From JACVRW01 sp036407035 (GTDB taxonomy: Bacteria; Actinomycetota; Thermoleophilia; Solirubrobacterales; Thermoleophilaceae), in contig DASXAA010000029.1 in the NCBI GenBank assembly GCA_036407035.1, positions 1-40,579 on the forward strand: a stretch of DNA of 40,579 nt. The letters are read 5' to 3'. Shown one piece after another: positions 22,848-30,004 of this stretch. The translations under genes and the position numbers were made by a program. Numbering within the stretch: the stretch's first letter is position 1; the number at the start of each line of letters is the position of its first letter. The notes beneath the pieces are model-generated. The model searched no databases. It had not been told where the DNA came from and saw nothing but the letters and a program-made list of their open reading frames with translations.

Positions 22848-24577
22848 CCCCGAAGGCGACATCGGAACGGACCGCCCCCAGGGGCATCACGCCCCCGTCC
22901 ACGCCCGGTGGTCGTCCTGACTTCCTGAGCGACGTCATCGTCGAGCTCGGCTTCGCCGACCGCGAGACCGTCGAGCAGGCCGTGCGCGAGGCGCGCACCG
23001 GCACCACCGTCTCGCGCGTGCTCGTGGAGTCCGGCGCGGTGACGGAGAACCAGCTCGCGCGGGCGATGGCGGAGCGCTACGGGCTCGACCACGTGGACCT
23101 CGAGGAGTTCGAGGTGGATCCCGCGGCCGCCAATCTGATCAAGCCTGCCGCCGCGAAGCGCTACCTCGCCGTGCCGATCGGGTTCGCCGACAACGGGCGT
23201 CTGATCGTCGCGATGTCCGACCCGGCCGACGCGCTCGGCGTCAACGACATCGCGGTCATGACGAAGCTCGACGTGCGCCCCGCGGTAGCCGCCCGGGACG
23301 CGATCGAGGCGCTCGTCGGGCGCCTGCCGATCGGGGGCGCGCCGGTCGCCGCACCGCCGCGGGAGGACCCGCCCGCCGGGCCCGAGGCCGCCGCCGGCGC
23401 GGAGGCGCCGCCCGCTCAGGAGCCGATGACCGCGGACGAGAACGGCTCGCAGCCAGAGGCGGCCGAGCAGCCGCCGGCGGAGCAGCCGGCTCCGCCCGAG
23501 CCTCCGCGCCGCCCGGACCCTGCCCCGCCGAAGTCCGCCGCGGTGTTCTGGCAGATGGACGACGACGGCGAGGGCACGACGAGCGACAGCCCGCCGGAGG
23601 CGGAGGTTGAGCCCGTGGAGGCCGGCCCCATGGCCGAGGGCGCGATCGCGCCCGCGCCCGCCGAGGCGCGCGCCCGCGAGGGCGTCATCCGCGCGCTGCG
23701 CGAGGAGCTCGACGCCGAGCGCGGCGCCCGCGTGGAGCTGGCGCGCCTGAGCGCCGAGCTCGACGGGTTGCGCGAGCGCCTCGGGGAAACCGAGGCCGAG
23801 CTCTCCCGCGCACGCGGCGAGGCCGACGCCCGCGCCTCGGAGCTGGACGCCGCCCGCGCGCGCACGGCGACCGCCGAGCGCAGCGCCGAGGACGCGCAGC
23901 GCCGCGCCGCCGAGGCCGCCGGCGCGGCCGACGACGCCCAGCGCCGCCTCGCCGAGTCCGAACGCGCGGCCGACGACGCGCAGCGCCGCGCGGCCGAGGC
24001 CGAGCGCGCAACGGAGGAGGCGCAGCGTCGCCTGTCCGACGCGGACCGCGGCCACGAGGAGACCCAGCGGCGGCTGAACGACGCCGAGGCGACGCTCGAG
24101 GACGTGAAGCGCAGGCTCGCCGACTCCGAGGCCGACGCCGAGGACGCGCACCGGCGCGCCGCCGAGGCGGAGCGCGGCGTGGAGAGCGGGCAGCGGCGCC
24201 TGGCCGACGCGGAGTCGGTCGCCGAGGAGCTGCGGCGCCGCCTGCGCGACCTCGAGGACTCGGACCGCCGCGCGGAGCACGCCCGGCTCGCCCTCGTCGA
24301 GCTGCGCGAGGAGACGGAGCGCCAGCGCGAGCAGCACGCGATGCTGGAGCGCGACCTGCGCACGCGGATCGCGACCGAGGAGCGCCGCCGGCGCGTACTC
24401 GAGGAGCGGCTGTCAGAGGTCGAGGAGTCGGTGTTCGCCGCGGAGCGCGCGTTCGAGGAGCTCGGGCTGGCACAGCGGCGGATGCGCGGGGCGCTGAGGG
24501 CGCTGGTGGAGGCGCCGGGGAGGGACGAGGGGGCCGGCGGCGACGGCGACGGCGACGAAGCTTCGCTCGACGACTGA
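22844..24577 (+). CDS. GspE N-terminal (MshEN-like) domain protein with long coiled coil
   Basis: The 577-residue product has three parts. Residues about 25-165 resemble the type II secretion ATPase N-terminal (MshEN-like) domain, with two helical motifs (VELGFADRETVEQAVREA and VLVESGAVTENQLARAMAER). The usual YLAVPIGF and LIVAMSDPADALGVNDI segments follow. Residues about 165-275 are Pro/Ala/Glu-rich and likely disordered. Residues about 285-560 form a long charged coiled coil, including nine exact 14-residue repeats. No ATPase domain is present, so this is not a secretion ATPase. Some MshEN domains bind c-di-GMP, but the leading Arg-Leu-Gly of each motif is not well kept here. It is coupled by ATGA to the degenerate-GGDEF gene and converges on the PBP gene. 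Function is unknown; a cytoskeletal or scaffold role is a guess. Confidence 0.8.
   Translation: MTPKATSERTAPRGITPPSTPGGRPDFLSDVIVELGFADRETVEQAVREARTGTTVSRVLVESGAVTENQLARAMAERYGLDHVDLEEFEVDPAAANLIKPAAAKRYLAVPIGFADNGRLIVAMSDPADALGVNDIAVMTKLDVRPAVAARDAIEALVGRLPIGGAPVAAPPREDPPAGPEAAAGAEAPPAQEPMTADENGSQPEAAEQPPAEQPAPPEPPRRPDPAPPKSAAVFWQMDDDGEGTTSDSPPEAEVEPVEAGPMAEGAIAPAPAEARAREGVIRALREELDAERGARVELARLSAELDGLRERLGETEAELSRARGEADARASELDAARARTATAERSAEDAQRRAAEAAGAADDAQRRLAESERAADDAQRRAAEAERATEEAQRRLSDADRGHEETQRRLNDAEATLEDVKRRLADSEADAEDAHRRAAEAERGVESGQRRLADAESVAEELRRRLRDLEDSDRRAEHARLALVELREETERQREQHAMLERDLRTRIATEERRRRVLEERLSEVEESVFAAERAFEELGLAQRRMRGALRALVEAPGRDEGAGGDGDGDEASLDD
23885..24262 (+). repeat. 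Nine 42-bp repeats encoding a 14-residue coiled-coil unit
   Basis: Residues 348-473 of the MshEN-like protein consist of nine consecutive 14-residue units close to xEDAQRRLAEAERx, without insertions or deletions. Fourteen residues equal two heptads, so the register is kept throughout. The DNA copies have diverged, so the periodicity is held by the protein, not by recent duplication. Confidence 0.85.
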
Positions 24578-24650
24578 GGCGCCACGGCGGGCTGGAACAG
24601 CAGCAACCAGGGGTGGCTCGGTGCCGGACTGTTTTGCCCCGCCCGCGCGA

Positions 24651-24687
24651 ACTTTGGCGAGTTTGGGCCCCTATGGGGTACCAAAGT
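24651..24687. terminator. Inverted repeat in the convergent gap (possible bidirectional terminator)
   Basis: The 186-nt gap between the convergent coiled-coil and PBP genes contains ACTTTGG (24651-24657) and its exact complement CCAAAGT (24681-24687). They enclose a smaller CCCC-TAT-GGGG hairpin (24668-24678). The region is noticeably richer in A and T than its surroundings. Position between two gene ends favours a transcription terminator acting in both directions. There is no long T-tract, so this is tentative. Confidence 0.4.
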
Positions 24688-24763
24688 CGACAAAGTTCCT
24701 CGACCAACCCCCTTTAGTGCCTGAAAACGCTGCGACCCGGCGCGGCCCGCCGAGTCACGGCGC

Positions 24764-26401
24764 TCAGTCCGGCGGGATCTTCAGGTACGGCAGCGCGAAC
24801 TCCATGATCCGCTCGAACGCGGGCGCCGCCACGACGCCGCCGTAGATCTGCCCCTGCGGCTCGTCGACCATCACGGCGACCAGCAGCCGTGGATTGCGCG
24901 CCGGCGCGAACCCGATGAACGAGGCCACGAACTTCGTCTTCGAGTAGCCGCCCTTGATGGCCTTCTCCGCGGTGCCCGTCTTGCCGGCCAGCGTGTAGCC
25001 ATCGACCTGCGCCTCCTGCGCCGTGCCGCCGGCGGCCAGTACTCCCTCGAGCATGCGTGAGACCTGCTCGGCGGTGTGGGCGGAGATCACGCGCTTGCCG
25101 GGCTTGCGGTCCCCCTGGATCAGGTAGGGCCTGCGCATCACGCCGTGGTTGGCGATCGCCGTGTAGGCGGTCGCCATCTGCATCGGCGTGACGGCGAGGC
25201 CCTGGCCGATCGGCATGTTGCCCATCGACGAGCCCGAGTACTGCTGGTGGCGCAGCACGATTCCACGCTCCTCGCCCGGCATGTCCACGCCGGTCGGCGT
25301 GCCGAAGCCGAACCTGTGGACCCAGCGATCGAAATGCCGGGCGCCCAGCTTCAGGCCGATCATCACCGAGCCGACGTTCGAGGACTGGGCCAGGATCTGG
25401 GCGACGCTGAGCGTGATGGCGCCGCGGTCGTGCGATTCGCCGATCACGCGGTCGGCCACCTGGATCGTCGGCGGCAGCTCGAACGGTGTGTCGGGCGTGA
25501 TGAGCCCCTCCTGCAGCGCGCCGGAGACGGTGAAGGCCTTGAAGGTCGAGCCCGGCTCGTAGGTGGCCTGGATGGCGCGGTTCTGGCGCGCGTAGCCGGG
25601 CGCCCCGGCCACGTCGTTGGCGTCCACCCGCGGCCAGTTGGCGACCGCGAGCAGCGCGCCCGTGCGCGGGTCCATGACGATCGCGGTGGCGCCCCGCGGG
25701 CTGAAGGTCTGCCCCACCTCGCCCAGCACCGCCTCCGTCCGCTCCTGGATCGCGGCGTCGAGCGTCAGATGCAGGTCCTCGCCCTCGTGCGACTGCTTGA
25801 CGTCGATCATGTTGACCGTCTCGCCGAGCGCGTCCTTCACGAGGCGCTGCTCGCCGTCGGTGCCGTGGAGCGCGTCCTCGTGCGAGTACTCGAGGCCGGA
25901 CAGGCCGGTGTTGTCGGTGCCGACCATGCCGATGACCTGCGACGCGAGCGCACCCTGCGGGTAGCTCCGCTTCGGCTCGACCACGGTCCCGATCCCCTCG
26001 ATGCCGAGCTTCGCGATCCGCTGCCCCGCGGTCGCGTCCATCTTGCGGCGTAGGTAGACGAACCCCTTGTTGCGGTCCGAGAGCACGCGCAGCAGCTGGT
26101 CCTCGGTGCGCCCGATCAGCGGGGCGATGCGGGCCGCCACCCGTGCCGGGTTGTCGATCAGGAACGGGTTGGCGAAGACGGTGATCGCGTCCTCGGATAC
26201 GGCGAGCTCGCGCCCGTGGCGGTCGGTGATCGTGCCGCGGCGGGCCGGGACCTGGAGGTCCTCCACCTGCTGCGTCAGCGCCCGCTTCTTCAGCGCGCCC
26301 GCCTTGACGGTGCCGAGCCAGGTGGCCCGCAGCGTCACGGCGGCGAACAGGAGCAGAAAGAGGGCGAAGAGCAGCCCGATCCTGCGCTCGACCAGCCGCA
26401 C
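24764..26401 (-). CDS. ftsI: Class B penicillin-binding protein (FtsI/PBP3-type transpeptidase)
   Basis: Septal peptidoglycan transpeptidase. The 545-residue product has a single N-terminal membrane anchor (about 8-28) and a PBP dimerisation domain (about 48-205) beginning VPARRGTITDRHGRELAVS. The transpeptidase domain carries the three active-site motifs STFK (catalytic Ser285), SSN (340-342) and KTGT (474-477). There is no PASTA tail. Start is GTG, two bases after the FtsL-like gene, in the run mraZ-rsmH-ftsL-ftsI, which is the standard position for FtsI. The gene is separated from murE by two plus-strand genes, so the dcw cluster is split here. Confidence 0.95.
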   Translation of the reverse strand: MRLVERRIGLLFALFLLLFAAVTLRATWLGTVKAGALKKRALTQQVEDLQVPARRGTITDRHGRELAVSEDAITVFANPFLIDNPARVAARIAPLIGRTEDQLLRVLSDRNKGFVYLRRKMDATAGQRIAKLGIEGIGTVVEPKRSYPQGALASQVIGMVGTDNTGLSGLEYSHEDALHGTDGEQRLVKDALGETVNMIDVKQSHEGEDLHLTLDAAIQERTEAVLGEVGQTFSPRGATAIVMDPRTGALLAVANWPRVDANDVAGAPGYARQNRAIQATYEPGSTFKAFTVSGALQEGLITPDTPFELPPTIQVADRVIGESHDRGAITLSVAQILAQSSNVGSVMIGLKLGARHFDRWVHRFGFGTPTGVDMPGEERGIVLRHQQYSGSSMGNMPIGQGLAVTPMQMATAYTAIANHGVMRRPYLIQGDRKPGKRVISAHTAEQVSRMLEGVLAAGGTAQEAQVDGYTLAGKTGTAEKAIKGGYSKTKFVASFIGFAPARNPRLLVAVMVDEPQGQIYGGVVAAPAFERIMEFALPYLKIPPD

Positions 26402-26403
26402 GG

Positions 26404-27399
26404 CTACCCGGTCTGGCCGGTTGCCGTCGGGGCGGTGGTCGTGCCGGTGGGAGCGGTGGCGCCCGTTGTGCCCGTGGGCGCGGTGGTGGTCGCCGGCGGC
26501 GTGGTGGCGGTCGGCGGGGCCGTGGTCGTGCCCGGGGTCGTGGTCGTGCCCGGGACGGCGGTGGTCCCCGGAGCGGCGGTCGTCCCGGGGGCGGTCGTCC
26601 CAGGGGCGGCGGTCGTGCCGGCGGGCGTGGTCGTCGTGCCGGCCGGCGCGATGGTCGCGGGCAGGCCGGTGGCCGGGTCGGTCGGCGTCGTCGTCGCCGC
26701 CGGCGCGGGGCTCACGGGCTCCGCCGGCAGGATCGGCGTCTGGACCGGCTCGGTAATGCGCTTGGCGGCCGTGCGGGCGTCGGCCGTGGGATGGGCGCGC
26801 AGGTAGCGGACGTCGCCGGGCTTCGGCAATACGAGGCCGAGGCTCGCGGCGGCCTCCTGGATCCGCTCGCTCGACCCGAGCCGCGCCAGGTCGTTGCGCA
26901 GGCGGGCGTTCTCGCGCTTCAGCTGCGCCGTCCGCTCGGCGGTCTTGGCGATGTCGCGGCCGCGCTGGAGCAGATCGACGTTGAAGAACACGATTCCCGC
27001 GAGCAGGACGCCCACGAGCGCGATCCAGATGCGCCCGGTGAGGAGCGCGTCGAGCAGCCCGCCTGTCCGGTGGCGCGCCGCCCGAGCGAACGGCGCATTC
27101 AGGACCCTCGCCGGCAGCGGCAGCGCGACGGCGGCGGCACCGCCCGCCTGCGGCCGGATCGGTCCCGGACCGGAGACGCGCCGGTGGGGCGGCGCCTTCC
27201 GGGAGCGGGAGCGCTGCGGAGCGGCGGAGCGGCGGCCGCTGCCCGCGCCGCGGGCGCCCGCGCTCGTCGCCCGCTTGACGGCCGGGCCGCGTGGGCTCGC
27301 GGCGGCTGCCTGCGCGGCAGCCCCGCCGCGTGGGCTCGCGCCCGCTGCCCGCGCGGCAGCCCCGCCGCGTGGTGCCGTGACCGACGCGGCCCGCGCCAT
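26404..27399 (-). CDS. ftsL: FtsL-like bitopic division protein with low-complexity ends
   Basis: The 331-residue product lies in the ftsL slot between rsmH and ftsI and has the expected architecture in its centre. There is one membrane segment (124-144, IWIALVGVLLAGIVFFNVDL) and a coiled coil (about 150-175, AQLKRENARLRNDLARL). The segment SSERIQEAAASLGLVLPKPG follows, typical of FtsL/DivIC proteins. FtsL is usually near 100-150 residues. Here a 120-residue basic Ala/Arg-rich cytoplasmic domain with 13-residue repeats precedes the membrane segment. A tail of about 100 Thr/Pro/Ala residues with repeated APGTT units follows outside. ATG start overlaps the rsmH stop as ATGA. FtsL or DivIC cannot be distinguished by sequence alone. 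Confidence 0.82.
   Translation of the reverse strand: MARAASVTAPRGGAAARAAGASPRGGAAAQAAAASPRGPAVKRATSAGARGAGSGRRSAAPQRSRSRKAPPHRRVSGPGPIRPQAGGAAAVALPLPARVLNAPFARAARHRTGGLLDALLTGRIWIALVGVLLAGIVFFNVDLLQRGRDIAKTAERTAQLKRENARLRNDLARLGSSERIQEAAASLGLVLPKPGDVRYLRAHPTADARTAAKRITEPVQTPILPAEPVSPAPAATTTPTDPATGLPATIAPAGTTTTPAGTTAAPGTTAPGTTAAPGTTAVPGTTTTPGTTTAPPTATTPPATTTAPTGTTGATAPTGTTTAPTATGQTG
27284..27375 (-). repeat. 39-bp tandem repeats encoding 13-residue units in the FtsL-like N-terminus
   Basis: Two nearly identical 39-bp units (27284-27322 and 27323-27361) and a partial third (27362 on) encode ASPRGGAAAxAAx. The first ten or so bases and the last fifteen of each unit are almost unchanged. This suggests a recent in-frame expansion by slippage or unequal exchange. 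Confidence 0.8.
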
Positions 27400-28355
27400 C
27401 AGGCCTCCTCTCCCGCGCCGATACGGCGGGCGGCGCGCAGCCGGCCCGACTTCGCGCGCGGGTTGTCGGCGACCTCGCCCGCCGTGGGCCCCACGGCGCG
27501 GGGGGTCAGGACCTCGGCCTCGGGCTCGCGCCCGCAGACGCAGACGGGGAAGTCCGGCGGGCAGATGCAGCCGCGGGCGCGGTCGGCGATGAAGCGCTTG
27601 ACCCGCCGGTCCTCGAGCGAGTGGAAGGAGATCGCGGCCAGCCTGCCGTCCTCTCGGAGCAGGTCCCAGGCCAGCGGCAGCGCGCGGTCGAGCGAGTCGA
27701 GCTCGTCGTTCACGGCGATGCGGATCGCCTGGAACACCCGCTTCGCCGGATGCCCGCCGCCGAAGGCGCGCCGGACCGCGGCCGGCAGCGCTGCCTCGAT
27801 CGCGGCGACCAGCTCACCAGTCGTCTCGAACGGCGCGCGGTCGCGGCGGCGCCCGATCTCGCGCGCGATGCGGCGCGCGTTCGGCTCGTCGCCGTAGCGG
27901 CGGAAGAGCTGCTCGAGCCGCCGCTCGTCCCACTCGTTCACGACCTCGCGCGCGTCGAGCTCCTGGTCGGGGTCCATCCGCATGTCGAGCGGGGCGTCGT
28001 AGGAGTAGGAGAACCCGCGCTCGCGGGCGTCCACCTGCATCGAGGAGATGCCGAGGTCGAGGTACACCAGGTCGGCTCGCAGCCCCTCCTCGTGCAGGAG
28101 CTCGAGCCCGTCGGCGTAGTCCATGCGCAGAAAGCGCGTGTCGCAGGACACCTCGCGCGCGAGCTCGTCGTAGCGGGCCTCGGCGGCCGGGTCGCGGTCG
28201 ATGCAGACGAGCGTGCCGCCGGGCCCGAGCCGGTCGGCGACGAGGCGCGCGTGACCGCCCGCGCCGAAGGTGCAGTCCACCGCGGTCTCGCCGGGCGCCG
28301 GGGCCGTCAGGTCGATCAGCTCGCCCGCCAGCACGGGGATGTGCGTGCGGCTCAT
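27399..28355 (-). CDS. rsmH: 16S rRNA (cytosine(1402)-N4)-methyltransferase
   Basis: SAM-dependent methyltransferase acting on C1402 of 16S rRNA, a standard dcw member (formerly mraW). The 318-residue product begins MSRTHIPVLAGELIDL. It contains the SAM loop DCTFGAGGHARLVADRL, VYLDLGISSMQVDARERGFS, LDMRMDPDQ, and the C-terminal AISFHSLEDRRVKRF. The cysteine-bearing GCICPPDFPVCVCG follows. The ATG lies one base after the mraZ stop. A TTG six codons upstream would overlap mraZ and is less likely. The stop overlaps the FtsL-like gene as ATGA. Confidence 0.96.
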   Translation of the reverse strand: MSRTHIPVLAGELIDLTAPAPGETAVDCTFGAGGHARLVADRLGPGGTLVCIDRDPAAEARYDELAREVSCDTRFLRMDYADGLELLHEEGLRADLVYLDLGISSMQVDARERGFSYSYDAPLDMRMDPDQELDAREVVNEWDERRLEQLFRRYGDEPNARRIAREIGRRRDRAPFETTGELVAAIEAALPAAVRRAFGGGHPAKRVFQAIRIAVNDELDSLDRALPLAWDLLREDGRLAAISFHSLEDRRVKRFIADRARGCICPPDFPVCVCGREPEAEVLTPRAVGPTAGEVADNPRAKSGRLRAARRIGAGEEA

Positions 28356-28356
28356 G

Positions 28357-28791
28357 TCAAGAAGGATTGCCAAGGCGCTCGGTCACCTCCCCGATCTCCG
28401 CGTCGAGCGACTCCTGCTCGCGCAGCCACCGCTGCCTGGCCCAGGCCTCCAGGTGGTCGCCCACGCCCACCACCACCGTCTCCTTCTCGATCCCCGCGTG
28501 GGCGAGCAGGGGCGGCGGCAGCGTCACGCGCCCGGACGCGTCCAGCTCCACCTCGAAGGAGTTGCCCTGGTAGAAGCGCGAGAGCTTGCGGTACTCCGCG
28601 CTCATCGGGTTCAGGTCGCCGAGAGCGCGCTCGATGATCGACTCGTGCGTGGCGGGCGTCCACACCGCCACGCAGGTCTCGGGGTCCTTGGCGAGAACAA
28701 CTCCATCCGAGAAGGCCGCCCTGAACCGGGACGGGATGCTGAGCCGGTTCTTCGCGTCCAGAGAGTGCTCGTAGTGGCCCCGAAACGCCAA
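28357..28791 (-). CDS. mraZ: Transcriptional regulator MraZ
   Basis: DNA-binding regulator of the dcw cluster with two tandem SpoVT-AbrB-like MraZ domains. The 144-residue product starts FRGHYEHSLDAKNRLSIPSR and has the second repeat SFEVELDASGRVTLPPPLLA. The DAKNR and DASGR turns are the DxxxR signatures. The start is TTG, with AGGGA 8 nt upstream. A nearby ATG is out of frame. MraZ proteins recognise TGGGN repeats upstream of their own gene, and such an array is visible at 28898-28942, so autoregulation is expected. Confidence 0.95.
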   Translation of the reverse strand: MAFRGHYEHSLDAKNRLSIPSRFRAAFSDGVVLAKDPETCVAVWTPATHESIIERALGDLNPMSAEYRKLSRFYQGNSFEVELDASGRVTLPPPLLAHAGIEKETVVVGVGDHLEAWARQRWLREQESLDAEIGEVTERLGNPS

Positions 28792-28846
28792 TTCTCATGT
28801 CCCTGCGTCGCCCCCTCCGCCGGGTGGCGGCGGGGAGCAAGTTCTG

Positions 28847-28887
28847 GACCGGAGTGGCGGAGTGGGAGGAGCCCCGCCACTCCGGTC
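28847..28887 (-). promoter_or_regulatory. Perfect 14-bp hairpin in the mraZ leader
   Basis: The arms GACCGGAGTGGCGG (28847-28860) and CCGCCACTCCGGTC (28874-28887) are exactly complementary, with a 13-nt loop. In the transcript the loop contains CCUCC, which could pair with the GGAGG (in GGCGGAGGGGG) between the hairpin and the mraZ start. The structure lies between the predicted transcription start (about 28895) and mraZ. Attenuation, mRNA stabilisation or protein binding are all possible. Confidence 0.65.
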
Positions 28888-28897
28888 GATTGCTGCC

Positions 28898-28942
28898 TGC
28901 CACCGTACCCCACTCTCCCCCACTCTGCAACACGTTTTCCCA
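28898..28942 (-). promoter_or_regulatory. MraZ operator: five TGGGN-type boxes at 10-bp spacing
   Basis: On the minus strand the boxes read TGGGA, TGTTG, TGGGG, TGGGG and TGGCA, each followed by exactly 5 nt. Three fit the published TGGGN consensus and two are degenerate. Their one-helical-turn phasing matches the known arrangement for oligomeric MraZ. The array covers the predicted promoter, so binding should repress the operon. Confidence 0.85.
28902..28930 (-). promoter_or_regulatory. Predicted mraZ operon promoter (TTGCAG-N17-TACGGT)
   Basis: A -35-like TTGCAG (28925-28930) and -10-like TACGGT (28902-28907) are separated by 17 nt and interleave with the MraZ boxes. The start would be near 28895, giving a leader of about 100 nt that includes the long hairpin. 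The match is moderate, but its placement inside the operator supports it. Confidence 0.6.
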
Positions 28943-29130
28943 CTGATCCGTCCGACGGCCCCTCTAGGCGCCCGGGGTTGTCGCCGTTTACCGTATTCCA
29001 GAGCGGAATCCTGCCCTGCGCCGCGGTGGGACGCGGGCCCGCAAAAGGGTGCCCGCGGCCGTGCACGCAGGTCGGATGGGCGCAATCCTGCATGCGCCGG
29101 GCGCCGCTGCAAGGCGGATTGCAGGACCGG
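28943..29130. other. Non-coding stretch between tadC and the mraZ operator
   Basis: Together with the mraZ leader this is the longest gene-free region (28792-29130, 339 nt). No convincing coding sequence is seen. It holds several inverted repeats: ATTCC/GGAAT (28995-29009), CGCGGGC/GCCCGCG with a 12-nt loop (29032-29057), GGCGCA/TGCGCC (29079-29098), and GCAATCC/GGATTGC (29082-29088 with 29116-29122). The last three follow the tadC stop and may end the tad transcript, although none has a T-tract. Confidence 0.4.
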
Positions 29131-29985
29131 CTACACGGGCACGAGCGCGCCGCCCGAGTCGATGAGGGCGGTCAGGAGCGCCGCCGCGACGAGCAGTAGG
29201 ACCGAGGGCACAAGCAGCAGCGCGACCACGAGCTGGATCTTCGGACCGGCGCGCGCGGCCTCCTCGCGCACGTGCCGCTGAAGGGCGAAACGGGCGTCGC
29301 GTGCCTGTGCCGCGAGCGTCTCGGCGAGCGGCGCCCCGTGACGACGCGCCCGCTCGAGCGCGCCGAGAAAGGCGGACACCTCCGGCAGCGGGAGGTGCTC
29401 GCCCATCGAGCGGAGGGCGTCCGCCAGCGGCACGCCGAGCGCCACCTGCCGGCCGGCCGCGCGCCACTCGGCGGCCAGCGGTCCGTCCGCCCGCCGACCG
29501 ACCGCCGCCAGCGACTCCGGCAGCGATGCACCCGCCTCCACCGTGACGCGCAGGAGGTCGAGCATTCCCGGCAGGTCGTGGCGGACGGCGCGTGCGCGGG
29601 CGGCGGCGCGCCGCGCGAGCCAGAGGTCGGGCGCGAGGAAGCCCGCTGGTGGCCCGACCAGCGCGATCAGCACGCCGAGGCGGCTGGGCGCCACGGCGCC
29701 GAGCGGCGCCGCGACCAGCGCGCCGCAGGCGGCCGCGCCGAGCTTGGCCGCCATCACCTCCCGTGTGCCCAGACCGGCGGGCCTGCCGGCGGCGGCGATC
29801 CGCGCCCGGAGCCCTCCCGCGGCGGCCTCGTTCCGAACGGGCCGAAGCCGACCGCCGGCGCGGGCAAGCAGCCCGGCGAGCCGGGCGCCGCCTCCGAAGG
29901 AGGGAAGCTCGGCCGGGAGGAGCAGCGCGAGACCGGCCACGGCGAAGCCCGCGGCGAGAAAGGCGAACACGGGCGCGAGCGTCAT
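29131..29985 (-). CDS. tadC: Tad-type secretion system membrane protein TadC
   Basis: Inner-membrane platform protein of the type II/IV pilus class (GspF domain), 284 residues. It has an N-terminal membrane segment (about 2-24), a second hydrophobic region (about 85-115), and the cytoplasmic GspF helical domain with DLPGMLDLLRVTVEAGASL and LPEVSAFLGALERARRHG. A C-terminal membrane segment (QLVVALLLVPSVLLLVAAAL) ends it. It is the last gene of a three-gene tadA-tadB-tadC set, 19 nt after tadB. No pilin, prepilin peptidase or pseudopilin gene is next to it. Confidence 0.87.
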   Translation of the reverse strand: MTLAPVFAFLAAGFAVAGLALLLPAELPSFGGGARLAGLLARAGGRLRPVRNEAAAGGLRARIAAAGRPAGLGTREVMAAKLGAAACGALVAAPLGAVAPSRLGVLIALVGPPAGFLAPDLWLARRAAARARAVRHDLPGMLDLLRVTVEAGASLPESLAAVGRRADGPLAAEWRAAGRQVALGVPLADALRSMGEHLPLPEVSAFLGALERARRHGAPLAETLAAQARDARFALQRHVREEAARAGPKIQLVVALLLVPSVLLLVAAALLTALIDSGGALVPV

Positions 29986-30004
29986 GGTGCCTCGCCGGGC
30001 CGCC

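Noticed and set aside
22793..24337. Minus-strand frame of over 500 codons opposite the coiled-coil gene
   Set aside because: The repetitive coiled-coil coding sequence keeps the opposite strand open. The antisense product is a Leu/Gly/Arg repeat with no family signature.
24578..24763. Possible insertion-sequence remnant in the A/T-richer gap
   Set aside because: No transposase fragment, terminal inverted repeats at the borders or target duplication was found.
27284..27375. CRISPR-like direct repeats
   Set aside because: The units are contiguous, in frame and inside a coding sequence, with no spacers and no cas genes.
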